Assembly: GCA_002390025.1 (NCBI GenBank)
Contig: DGRU01000207.1
Span: 13,857-23,630, forward strand
Source: Lachnospiraceae bacterium UBA4380
GTDB taxonomy: Bacteria > Bacillota > Clostridia > Lachnospirales > Lachnospiraceae
DNA length: 9,774 nucleotides
Direction of reading: 5' to 3'
Shown here: positions 1 to 5,493 of the stretch, piece after piece
Numbering within the stretch: position 1 is the first letter of the stretch
How the letters are laid out: each line of letters opens with the position of its first letter
Translations under genes and position numbers: made by a program
Notes under the pieces: model-generated
Told to the model about the DNA's origin: nothing
The model's database searches: none
What the model saw: the letters and a program-made list of their open reading frames with translations, nothing else

Positions 1-397
1 CGGCTTCCGCATCCGTGCCGCCTTTTGCTGCACCGGCGCTGCCTTCTTCCCCGCCGGCCTTCCGCCTCCCTGCGGAAGAGGACCGGTCTGAGGAATCCCC
101 GCCGCTTCCGCCTTCTGATGAAGGGGAGATTACACGGTTTCCCACGATGCCTGACTGATTTGAAAAAAGGGCGACGCGCTTTCCCTCCAGCAGGGGCAGG
201 TAGACATCGGCGCGTTCATCTCCGTAGACGACCGTTCCTTCTTCCCCGGCCTCAACCGTAACTGCGCCGCACTCCCCCACCAGGGTCAATACAAGGACTG
301 CTGCAATCAGGAAGGCCTGCACGCTTCTCTTCTTTTCCTTAAGTTCTTTAAGTTCCTTAAGTATGTCTCCAAGTCTGACCTTAAGTCTGTTTTTCAT
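1..397 (-). CDS. NamZ/DUF1343-type exported cell-wall hydrolase, N-terminal part (cut by window edge)
   Basis: The frame is open from an ATG at 397 to the window edge, giving 132 visible residues. An AGGAG lies 5 bases upstream of the ATG. Residues 1-25 are strongly basic and include a repeated Leu-Lys-Glu stretch. A hydrophobic segment follows at about 26-42 and ends in a small-residue region that could be a signal peptidase site. Residues 58-86 (GDERADVYLPLLEGKR, then VALFSNQSGIVG) resemble the opening of the DUF1343 family, whose studied members (NamZ, YbbC) are exo-N-acetylmuramidases acting on peptidoglycan fragments outside the cell. From about residue 92 the sequence turns into a Gly/Ser/Ala/Glu-rich stretch with no family resemblance, still running at the edge. 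The catalytic part is not visible, so the family call rests on one short match. No clear promoter was found upstream. Confidence 0.62.
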   Translation of the reverse strand, partial: MKNRLKVRLGDILKELKELKEKKRSVQAFLIAAVLVLTLVGECGAVTVEAGEEGTVVYGDERADVYLPLLEGKRVALFSNQSGIVGNRVISPSSEGGSGGDSSDRSSSAGRRKAGGEEGSAGAAKGGTDAEA

Positions 398-544
398 AAA
401 AACTCCTGATTCCATCTGTGAAGCCTCACAGGCACGCGGAGTACATCCGCCGCGCCTCATGTGTGTCGGAGGTTTTATCCTCCATCGCGAGAATGCACCA
501 ACGATAAAGCGGCTTTCCTTGCGCACCTGTCCCATGACGGTTCT
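398..544. other. Leader/intergenic stretch upstream of the NamZ-like gene
   Basis: This is the 5' side of the NamZ-like gene. Apart from the ribosome binding site just upstream of 397, I see no convincing promoter hexamers, riboswitch or gene. A 63-codon minus-strand frame (426-617) crosses it, but that frame starts inside a terminator hairpin and is judged spurious. Confidence 0.5.
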
Positions 545-572
545 CTGAAGTCACGGTTATTGTGCGATGAAG
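545..572 (+). repeat. Interspersed ~28-bp repeat, copy 1
   Basis: The first 20 bases read CTGAAGTCACGGTTATTGTG and are followed by CGATGAAG. It matches the copy at 5561-5588 at 25 of 28 positions, and more distantly the copy at 5620-5647. It lies between the terminator of the 129-residue gene and the NamZ-like gene. No coding role is evident. The strand given is only that of the quoted sequence. Confidence 0.7.
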
Positions 573-575
573 AAT

Positions 576-623
576 AAAAAACAGCGGGATCACTGCACCC
601 CGGTGCAGGTTACCCACTGTTTT
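576..623 (-). terminator. Rho-independent terminator of the 129-residue membrane protein gene
   Basis: Two nested stems are present. The inner CTGCAC/GTGCAG (593-598 with 603-608) closes a 4-base loop. The outer ACAGCGGG/CCCACTGT (581-588 with 613-620) is extended by A/T pairs. On the minus strand the hairpin runs into a T-run (complement of 576-581). The single imperfect outer pair is a G-U wobble in minus-strand RNA but a C-A mismatch in plus-strand RNA, which supports the minus orientation. Confidence 0.8.
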
Positions 624-678
624 CTCACTTCTTCCTATTTATTCGGTGGAGTATCTGCAAAGCTCAATGCAGGGTAGG

Positions 679-782
679 ATTACTCCCTGACGCCGTCCGC
701 GGCTATTACTCCCTGGCGCCGTCTGGGGCTATTACTCCCCGGCACGTTCTGCGGCTGTTACTCCTTGGCGCCGTCCGCGGCT
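679..782 (-). repeat. 26-bp tandem repeat, four copies, covering a gene's stop codon
   Basis: Four contiguous imperfect copies occupy 679-704, 705-730, 731-756 and 757-782. Each carries an ATTACTCC-like or GTTACTCC start followed by a GC-rich GGCGCCGTC-type core. The copy at 757-782 holds the last codons and the TAA of the 129-residue protein gene; the other three lie in its 3' untranslated region before the terminator. The period is not a multiple of 3, so each copy is in a different frame. This looks like slippage amplification of the gene's 3' end. Confidence 0.88.
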
Positions 783-1147
783 GCGTCCTCTGCGCCTGCG
801 TTCTCTGCCGCTTCTTCCGCAGCAGGAGCTGCTTCACCTTCGGTCTGCTCCTCAGTTTCTGCCTCACCATCGAGGGAGAGACCCATCTTTTCAAGGTCTT
901 CGGGGGTGTACATAATGACATCAGTGCCTGCATTAGCTGCAATATCTGTTGCAGCTGCGGCTGCATCCTCGGGAGCGATCTTATCACCGCCGACCGATCC
1001 GATTCCGACGCCCCAGTGGAAAGAGGCCCATACCGAACCCGCTACGATCAGAGCGACGAAAACACCGAAAACGATCGCCCAAAGCTTATAGTTGATCTTC
1101 AGCTCATTTTTTTTCTTTTTGTTCTTGATTTTGACTGTGTTGGACAT
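758..1147 (-). CDS. Small single-span membrane protein with Ala/Glu-rich tail, function unknown
   Basis: The product has 129 residues and I do not recognise it. Residues 1-21 are lysine-rich (KIKNKKKKNELK), followed by one hydrophobic helix at about 22-43. By the positive-inside rule the C-terminus should be outside the cell. Residues 55-93 look like a short folded or helical segment (IAPEDAAAAATDIA, then TPEDLEKMGLSLDG). Residues 94-129 are almost only Glu, Ala, Gly, Asp and Gln and are probably disordered. The ATG at 1147 has purine-rich GGAGG and AGGCAGGA sequences just upstream. The gene lies downstream of lepB on the same strand but is separated by a terminator, and it has its own promoter near 1348 and its own terminator at 576-623, so it is probably monocistronic. 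The tail may have grown by slippage: the 26-bp repeat begins at its last codons. The other-strand frame at 765-1091 is a low-complexity shadow. Confidence 0.75.
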   Translation of the reverse strand: MSNTVKIKNKKKKNELKINYKLWAIVFGVFVALIVAGSVWASFHWGVGIGSVGGDKIAPEDAAAAATDIAANAGTDVIMYTPEDLEKMGLSLDGEAETEEQTEGEAAPAAEEAAENAGAEDAAADGAKE

Positions 1148-1347
1148 TCCTGCCTCATCCTCCGCTTCAATTCGTTCTCTTACACTGCTTCTTATTTACG
1201 ATTCCTCCTGGCCGCAGACCTGCACACGGGCCGCCTGCATACCGCGGCAGAAACCGGATTCATCTTCCTCAGCTTACCACACCGGAACAAGCCCGGCATT
1301 TGCAGCTGTTTTGCCCGCTTTTGATCCATATTTTACGCGCAACCGCA

Positions 1348-1376
1348 ATTATAACACAAATCTCAAATTACAGAAA
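1348..1376 (-). promoter_or_regulatory. Extended -10 promoter for the 129-residue membrane protein gene
   Basis: The minus strand reads TGTTATAAT, a perfect extended -10 (hexamer at 1348-1353, TGT at 1354-1356). With a 17-base spacer the -35 would be TTTCTG (1371-1376), which is poor. Predicted transcription start is near 1341, giving a leader of about 190 bases. The rest of 1148-1347 shows no gene or structure I recognise. Confidence 0.55.
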
Positions 1377-1440
1377 CAGAAAAATGCGCATTTGTCCATA
1401 CCCCTGTCCGGAAATTTGTCCGTCACTTCTGTTTTCTGAC

Positions 1441-1480
1441 AAAAAAATGCCATACACTGCTCTTCCTGCAGTGTATGGCA
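1441..1480 (-). terminator. Rho-independent terminator of lepB
   Basis: A perfect 13-bp stem (1448-1460 with 1468-1480; TGCCATACACTGC on the left arm) has a 7-base loop and is followed on the minus strand by seven Ts (complement of 1441-1447). It begins about 10 bases after the lepB stop codon. Confidence 0.95.
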
Positions 1481-1490
1481 GCTGCTCTGC

Positions 1491-2096
1491 TTAATGTATT
1501 AATCCCAGGTTCTTGAACGGCCAGACGCAGAAGACAAGTTCTCCTACGATCTGATCCTCCGCCACACACCCGACCGATGTACTTCGTGAGTCAATTGAGA
1601 CACTGCGGTGATCTCCCAGAACAAAAATACGGTTCTCCGGCACCTGGTAGGGCAGTTCGATATTGCACTCGCCCAGGGCTTTCTCATATACATAGGGCTC
1701 ATCGAGGAGCTCATTGTTGACGTACACATTTCCGTCTTCATCTATGTCGACCCAGTCGCCGGCACTTGCGATATAGCGCTTGACCAGGATACGGTTATTG
1801 TAATAGAAAGCAACAATATCGCCCTGCTTCAGGTTTCTGACCTTACGCGAAATCACGATATCTCCGTCCGTCAGGGTAGGTGTCATGGATGCGCCGTAAA
1901 TCTGAAGGACCGGCATCCACAATGTTGCGACCAGAATTGCAACCGCTGCGACTGTAATCAGTGTAAAGACTGTACTTCTGAGCACTCTGCGATAACGTGT
2001 CTTATAACGCTCCCGCTTCAGTTCGCCCTCGAGCTCTTTAAGAGGAGGACGTGTCACTGCACTCTTTTTCTTTGCATCTTTATCTGCTGAACTCAT
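1491..2096 (-). CDS. lepB: Signal peptidase I (type I leader peptidase)
   Basis: Product of 201 residues that cleaves signal peptides from secreted proteins on the outer face of the membrane. A basic cytoplasmic N-terminus (1-41) precedes one membrane helix (about 42-60). Box B follows with the catalytic serine at Ser70 (GASMTPTL), then box D with the general-base lysine Lys106 (ILVKRYIA), and box E at 161-171 (GDHRSVSIDSRS). Box E has His where many homologues have Asn; that should be tolerated. The length and single helix match the Gram-positive (P-type) enzyme rather than the two-helix E. coli form. The ATG at 2096 has a GAGG about 9 bases upstream. A strong terminator follows. No clear promoter was found in the 145 bases upstream, so it may be read from the 97-residue gene's promoter. 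It is not known whether this is the only signal peptidase of the cell. Confidence 0.95.
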   Translation of the reverse strand: MSSADKDAKKKSAVTRPPLKELEGELKRERYKTRYRRVLRSTVFTLITVAAVAILVATLWMPVLQIYGASMTPTLTDGDIVISRKVRNLKQGDIVAFYYNNRILVKRYIASAGDWVDIDEDGNVYVNNELLDEPYVYEKALGECNIELPYQVPENRIFVLGDHRSVSIDSRSTSVGCVAEDQIVGELVFCVWPFKNLGLIH

Positions 2097-2241
2097 TTAA
2101 AAATCCTCGTTATTAACTGCTATGACTCTGCTGCCCCGGTCTTAACCTTCCCTGCATGCCATGTATCTGTTTCCCGGGATACTTCATTAAAAAACGCACT
2201 ATCCTGCACGGCCGCGTGCTCAGCAAATCAATCTCTCATAA

Positions 2242-2535
2242 TCATCTTCCGTTAACAATTGCCTGAAGACGGGCAATAACAGCCTCAAAAGAAGCCACAC
2301 GATCAAGATCCTCATGACATTTCTGCAGTTCGCTGCTGAGGCGCTCATTCTCGGCACGAAGCCTGTCTGCTTCCTTGGTCTCGTCGATCAGGAGTTCGAG
2401 AAGCTCGGTTCGTGTCAGCTTCTTGATATCATTATCCATTTCACGTCCGCTGTCTGCTCTTCCCCTGGAAGATTTCTTTCCGCCGCCGAAAAGGCCTCCG
2501 GACGATGCCTTTTTGGTTGTATTCTCTGTGCCCAT
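2242..2535 (-). CDS. Small coiled-coil protein, function unknown
   Basis: The product has 97 residues. I start it at the ATG at 2535 because AAAGGA lies 7 bases upstream; a GTG two codons earlier would leave only one base between the site and the start. Residues 1-33 are Gly/Ser/Lys/Arg-rich and look flexible (SSGGLFGGGKKSSRGR). Residues 36-93 are a charged amphipathic helix, starting KKLTRTELLELLIDETKEAD and rich in Leu/Glu/Arg, which predicts a coiled coil. There is no signal peptide or membrane helix, so it is probably cytosolic. Short proteins with a similar Lys-Leu-x-Arg-x-Glu-Leu-Leu-Glu-Leu-Leu start are, to my recollection, common in Lachnospiraceae genomes without a known role; I assign none. 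It is transcribed toward lepB, 145 bases away, from a good promoter at 2764-2792. Confidence 0.75.
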   Translation of the reverse strand: MGTENTTKKASSGGLFGGGKKSSRGRADSGREMDNDIKKLTRTELLELLIDETKEADRLRAENERLSSELQKCHEDLDRVASFEAVIARLQAIVNGR

Positions 2536-2757
2536 GCACACGTCCTTTCTGCGCTCGTTGTAAAACCAGCAAAATCCCGCATATAGCGTTTAGTAGTATA
2601 AAACAGGTTCTGTCTAAAAAAACGTCAAAACATAGCAAAAAAGCATTGTAAAAATGCATAACAAAAATGCGAATGCCCTTGCAGGCCATAAAAACGTCCG
2701 CTGAAGGCATTTTTACTGCTGTCTCCCGCATAATTTTACCTGCTGGTGTTCACTCGT
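2536..2757 (-). other. Long, possibly structured leader of the coiled-coil protein gene
   Basis: The predicted transcript start near 2757 leaves about 220 untranslated bases. They include a perfect 10-base inverted repeat, GTAAAAATGC (2648-2657) with GCATTTTTAC (2707-2716), separated by 49 bases, and several spaced GCATTTTT motifs on the minus strand between 2640 and 2675. No known riboswitch was recognised. A 96-codon frame inside it (2441-2731) overlaps the real gene and is judged spurious. Confidence 0.4.
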
Positions 2758-2763
2758 CATTGC

Positions 2764-2792
2764 ATTATAGCACATTTAAAGCGCTTCGTCAT
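2764..2792 (-). promoter_or_regulatory. Strong extended -10 promoter driving the coiled-coil gene
   Basis: Minus-strand elements: -35 ATGACG (2787-2792), 17-base spacer, and TGCTATAAT (hexamer 2764-2769, TGC 2770-2772). The -10 hexamer is perfect and the -35 matches 4 of 6 consensus bases. Confidence 0.75.
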
Positions 2793-2911
2793 CGAATTCA
2801 CTACAAATGATTGGCAACTCACACCATATTTCCCAAAATGCACAGAATTTAGTACTATTTTTTCAGCGCGGCGCAAATAATTTAGGGCATATACCGTCTG
2901 CGCTCTGTTTA

Positions 2912-3045
2912 TTGACGCATTTTTTATACCCGGGTTCGTATAATAATTATAGTCTTTATAATATAACCTTTACGAAAATTCTTTATAATAATTATCCTTT
3001 ATTTACATAATCAATATACATAATCAATTGTTTGCATATAATTCT
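2912..3045 (+). promoter_or_regulatory. AT-rich control region upstream of the GGDEF gene
   Basis: A very AT-rich block holds several TATAAT hexamers (2939-2944, 2957-2962, 2984-2989, 3037-3042) and one TTGACG (2912-2917). None pairs cleanly at 16-18 bases; TTGACG lies 21 bases from the nearest. The block also holds an exact 12-base direct repeat TATAATAATTAT (2939-2950 and 2984-2995) and a 13-base tandem pair with core TACATAATCAAT (3004-3015 and 3017-3028). The promoter is probably here, but its exact elements are uncertain. Confidence 0.45.
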
Positions 3046-3082
3046 TTCAGCGGACCGGCACACTTAACAGACAGGAATTATC

Positions 3083-4285
3083 ATGGAAGTCACTCTGTAC
3101 GCAGAAATCTATTTGTTCTGCATCGTCATCATCGATCTGGTATTATACTGGACCATTCATTCGAACGGCAACTCCGCGTCCGAAAGGTGGTTCAAACTTG
3201 TCCTGTCCTGCTTTGCAAGTTTTTTTGTCTCCAACTACTTCTTTACCGTGATAAACGGATTCCTGCTGCGCAACTCACCTGATCTTCGCATCCCATGGAT
3301 ACTCAAATCCCTGGCCTTTATCTTGCTGTGCACAGGCGTGTACCTTTGGTGCGTATATACTGATGCGGAACTGGGATATAACTCCTTCCAGCCGGGAAAA
3401 AAGCCGCTTCTGCTGCTCCTTCCCCTGATTCTGCCCATCCTTCTGGTTCTCTCCAACTACCGCACGCATCTGCTGTTTACCATCAGTGATGACCACATCT
3501 ACACCCGCGGTCCCCACTTTCATCTGCTGGTCCTCTTCCTTGTGATGTGCACCATAATGGCGGATATACGGATCCTGCGTGCCACCAGGGGGGAAACCGA
3601 TCCTGTAGTGATCCGGCAGCGCTGGCAGCTGACAAGCTTCCCTCTGTGCCTGATCATTGCCTGGCTTCTGAGTTTCGCCAATGAACATATGCCTGTCTTC
3701 TGTGTCTGTATCACGGTCGAGTTCCTCTGCCTGTATATAGGCTCCTCCAACCGGCAGATCATGATCGATAAGCTGACCCAGGTCAACAACCGCCAGAACC
3801 TCAACAGATATCTCTCCAACAAGCTGCATACGCATACAGATGATCTCTTTCTGCTGATGATGGATGTGGATCATTTCAAGCAGATCAACGACAACTACGG
3901 TCATCTGGAGGGAGACGAAGCCCTGATCCGGGTGGCTGCCGCTCTGAAACAGGCCTGCACCGCCTGCCGCAGACATCCCTATATCGCCCGCTACGGCGGG
4001 GATGAATTCATCATTGTCGCCGAACTCTCCGAAAAAGAAGTTATCGAACTGTGCACCTCGATCCGCGAAAAACTCCAGGCGCTGAATGAAGCCGCCGGCG
4101 CCCCCTATCCCCTGTGCCTGAGCATCGGGTACGCCAAATGGATAGAGGGGATGTCCCCCAACCGCCTCATCGATGTCGCCGACTACAAGCTCTACAAAGA
4201 AAAAGCAGCCCGCCCCCGCAAGACAGGCAGAACAGGCAGAACCGGCAGAGCAGGCAGAACCGGCAAATCAGGCAGAGCCGGATGA
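3083..4285 (+). CDS. Membrane diguanylate cyclase: seven helices plus GGDEF domain
   Basis: Product of 400 residues. About seven membrane helices are visible near 5-25, 36-58, 71-92, 107-125, 146-163, 184-199 and 203-220, followed by a cytosolic GGDEF domain at about 225-378. Key parts are the metal and substrate motif MMDVDHFKQINDNYGH (259-274) and the active-site loop RYGGDEF (303-309), intact, so it should make c-di-GMP from two GTP. The allosteric inhibition site (RxxD, just before the active loop) reads R296-R-H-P299; the aspartate is missing, so product inhibition may be lost. After the domain, residues 380-400 are a Thr-Gly-Arg repeat encoded by a 9-bp tandem array that ends at the stop codon. 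The ATG has CAGGA about 7 bases upstream. It faces nadE across a shared terminator and stands alone as a transcription unit. The sensed signal is unknown; no EAL domain is present in the window. Confidence 0.9.
   Translation: MEVTLYAEIYLFCIVIIDLVLYWTIHSNGNSASERWFKLVLSCFASFFVSNYFFTVINGFLLRNSPDLRIPWILKSLAFILLCTGVYLWCVYTDAELGYNSFQPGKKPLLLLLPLILPILLVLSNYRTHLLFTISDDHIYTRGPHFHLLVLFLVMCTIMADIRILRATRGETDPVVIRQRWQLTSFPLCLIIAWLLSFANEHMPVFCVCITVEFLCLYIGSSNRQIMIDKLTQVNNRQNLNRYLSNKLHTHTDDLFLLMMDVDHFKQINDNYGHLEGDEALIRVAAALKQACTACRRHPYIARYGGDEFIIVAELSEKEVIELCTSIREKLQALNEAAGAPYPLCLSIGYAKWIEGMSPNRLIDVADYKLYKEKAARPRKTGRTGRTGRAGRTGKSGRAG
4223..4285 (+). repeat. 9-bp tandem repeat, seven copies, ending at the GGDEF stop codon
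   Basis: Seven 9-base units of ACAGGCAGA type start at 4223 and end at 4285; the last unit, GCCGGATGA, contains the stop codon. In frame they encode Thr/Ala/Ser-Gly-Arg/Lys triplets. In the next frame the same bases encode Ala-Glu-Gln/Pro triplets that continue into the 30-bp repeat. Confidence 0.88.
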
Positions 4286-4360
4286 AGCACCGTCAGGACC
4301 CGCAGAGCCTGATAGCGCACCGGCAGGACCCACAGAGCTGGATAGAGCACCGGAAGAAAA
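4281..4360 (+). repeat. 30-bp tandem repeat, about 2.7 copies, directly after the GGDEF stop
   Basis: Units lie at 4281-4310, 4311-4340 and a partial one at 4341-4360. Each begins GAT, continues GCACCG, and the two full units then carry AGGACCC and AGAG. The period is a multiple of 3. In the frame of 4173-4490 the units read DEAPSGPAEP, DSAPAGPTEL and DRAPEEK, which looks like an acidic coding tail, but that frame is not joined to the GGDEF frame in this sequence. Confidence 0.8.
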
Positions 4361-4408
4361 GAAATCCGCTTCGTCCAGGAAATTATCACCTATAAAAAAA
4401 AGTAAAAA

Positions 4409-4440
4409 TGACAGGAGAAAGCTTCTCCTGTCACTTTTTT
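4409..4440 (+). terminator. Bidirectional terminator between the GGDEF gene and nadE
   Basis: A perfect 11-bp stem TGACAGGAGAA/TTCTCCTGTCA (4409-4419 with 4423-4433) closes on a 3-base loop. On the plus strand it is followed by C and six Ts (4435-4440); on the minus strand by five Ts and then a further T-run (complement of 4394-4408). It can end both convergent genes. Confidence 0.92.
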
Positions 4441-4493
4441 ATGGTAGCTTACCGTTTTTTCTCATCATTATGATGGATCCTGATCTGTGATGA

Positions 4494-4577
4494 TTCCGGG
4501 TCCGTGATGAATACAAATCTTTAATGGTTCCGGATCCGTGATGATTACAGATCTTTATTGATTCCGGATCTTTGATC
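4494..4577 (+). repeat. 34-bp tandem repeat, about 2.5 copies, downstream of nadE
   Basis: Full copies lie at 4494-4527 and 4528-4561, with a partial third at 4562-4577. Each starts TTCCGG and contains TCCGTGATGA and ATCTTTA. They sit between the shared terminator and the nadE stop codon, so they are in the nadE 3' untranslated region. No gene is visible in 4441-4603. Confidence 0.8.
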
Positions 4578-4603
4578 GCTTCGGTATTCTTTTTTCCGGT
4601 CTA

Positions 4604-5380
4604 TCAGCGGTCGCTTTCGTCCATCTCGAATTTGGGCATGAGGCGGAGCTTGTGCAGATTCAGCCTGTGCAGGCGGTCGATCCTTGCCTTCTTCCCCGCG
4701 TCCTCACACTCTCCTGTCAGGACATAGTTGTCCAGCATCTTATAAGTAAATCCGAGCTTGTCCTCATCGCTCATTCCGCTCAGGCCGTCCGACGGTGTCT
4801 TTCTGACCAGCTGCTCAGGCAGTCCCAGTACATCACCGATCTGCAGCACCTCATGCACCAGCAGTTCGGACATAGGGCTGAAATCGCCCGCCGCATCGCC
4901 GTACTTTGTCGAATAGCCGACATAGTCCTCGGAAGCATTGCAGGTGTTGACTACACGGCCGCCGTTGGGCAGATTCTGGGCCACCGCATACAATGTCGTC
5001 ATGCGGATACGGGGAGGCATATTGATCTTGGCCTCACGCGCCATCTCTGTGCGTCCGCAGATCTCCTGCAGCTTTTCGTTGCTCTCCAGCGTCTTCTCAA
5101 GGGCGTCCGCCGCATCGCCGATATTGACTACTACATAGGGGATCTGCAGCGTATCCACCAGCAGCTGGCTGTCAGAGATGTCCGGCTGCACACCGCGGGG
5201 CATCAGGACTCCCACGACGCGGTCTTTTCCGAGTGCCTCGGCACACAGCGCAGCCGCCACACTGGAATCCTTGCCGCCGGAAATACCGATGACAGCACTG
5301 CAGGTCGGTCCGTTCTCCGCAAAATAATCACGGATCCACTGCACGATCTTGTTCTTTGTCTGTTCAGGATTCTTGAGCAT
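4604..5380 (-). CDS. nadE: NAD synthetase, ammonia-dependent type
   Basis: Product of 258 residues that turns nicotinic acid adenine dinucleotide into NAD using ATP and ammonia, the last step of NAD synthesis. The PP-loop ATP-pyrophosphatase motif SGGKDSS is at 34-40. Further family signatures are NTCNASE (145-151) and KYGDAAGDFSP (159-169), and PSDGLSGMSDEDKLGF (196-211) carries the substrate loop. There is no nitrilase-type glutaminase domain, so the short form is expected to use free ammonia. I start at the ATG at 5380, which has a perfect AGGAGG 7 bases upstream; a longer frame from 5416 would put that site inside the gene. It has its own promoter at 5453-5481 and is followed by the 34-bp repeats and the bidirectional terminator. 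A 266-codon antisense frame over it is a shadow. Confidence 0.96.
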   Translation of the reverse strand: MLKNPEQTKNKIVQWIRDYFAENGPTCSAVIGISGGKDSSVAAALCAEALGKDRVVGVLMPRGVQPDISDSQLLVDTLQIPYVVVNIGDAADALEKTLESNEKLQEICGRTEMAREAKINMPPRIRMTTLYAVAQNLPNGGRVVNTCNASEDYVGYSTKYGDAAGDFSPMSELLVHEVLQIGDVLGLPEQLVRKTPSDGLSGMSDEDKLGFTYKMLDNYVLTGECEDAGKKARIDRLHRLNLHKLRLMPKFEMDESDR

Positions 5381-5412
5381 ATCTTTTCCTCCTATGCAAA
5401 TAGAACTGCTAT

Positions 5413-5427
5413 CCACGTAAACCGTGG
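5413..5427 (-). other. Small hairpin in the nadE leader
   Basis: Perfect CCACG/CGTGG stem with a 5-base loop, between the predicted transcript start (near 5446) and the ribosome binding site (5388-5393). It could affect transcript stability; no known riboswitch is recognised. Confidence 0.35.
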
Positions 5428-5452
5428 CCTGTATCTACCATTTCTTCTATGA

Positions 5453-5481
5453 AGTATACCACGTAAAGGATTCTGCGTCAC
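5453..5481 (-). promoter_or_regulatory. nadE promoter, extended -10 type
   Basis: Minus strand: -35 GTGACG (5476-5481), 17-base spacer, TGGTATACT (hexamer 5453-5458, TGG 5459-5461). Predicted start near 5446 gives a leader of about 66 bases. The architecture matches the promoter at 2764-2792. Confidence 0.72.
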
Positions 5482-5493
5482 GAATTCTTGCTC

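Noticed and set aside
426..617. Minus-strand frame of 63 codons upstream of the NamZ-like gene
   Set aside because: It starts inside the terminator hairpin, has no ribosome binding site and crosses the interspersed repeat; best explained as chance.
2206..2219. GCACG/CGTGC hairpin downstream of the coiled-coil gene as a terminator
   Set aside because: The stem is only 5 bp and the T-run (complement of 2189-2194) starts 11 bases later, so it is not a convincing terminator; transcription may continue into lepB.
2441..2731. Minus-strand frame of 96 codons with a hydrophobic middle
   Set aside because: It overlaps the 97-residue gene in another frame, lacks a good ribosome binding site and has no recognisable similarity.
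2912..2944. TTGACG and TATAAT as a standard promoter for the GGDEF gene
   Set aside because: The spacer is 21 bases, too long for normal sigma-A promoters, so the block was annotated only as a control region.
4114..4395. Third reading frame over the end of the GGDEF gene, stopping just before the terminator
   Set aside because: Its product is a Gln/Arg/His-rich shadow of the 9- and 30-bp repeats, with poor codon choice and no ribosome binding site; open only because the repeats lack stops in that frame.
4221..4577. Repeat cluster as a possible CRISPR array
   Set aside because: The repeats are contiguous with no unique spacers, have different periods, and no cas genes are near.
4652..5452. 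Plus-strand frame of 266 codons antisense to nadE
   Set aside because: nadE has all family motifs, promoter and ribosome binding site; the antisense product has no recognisable domain.
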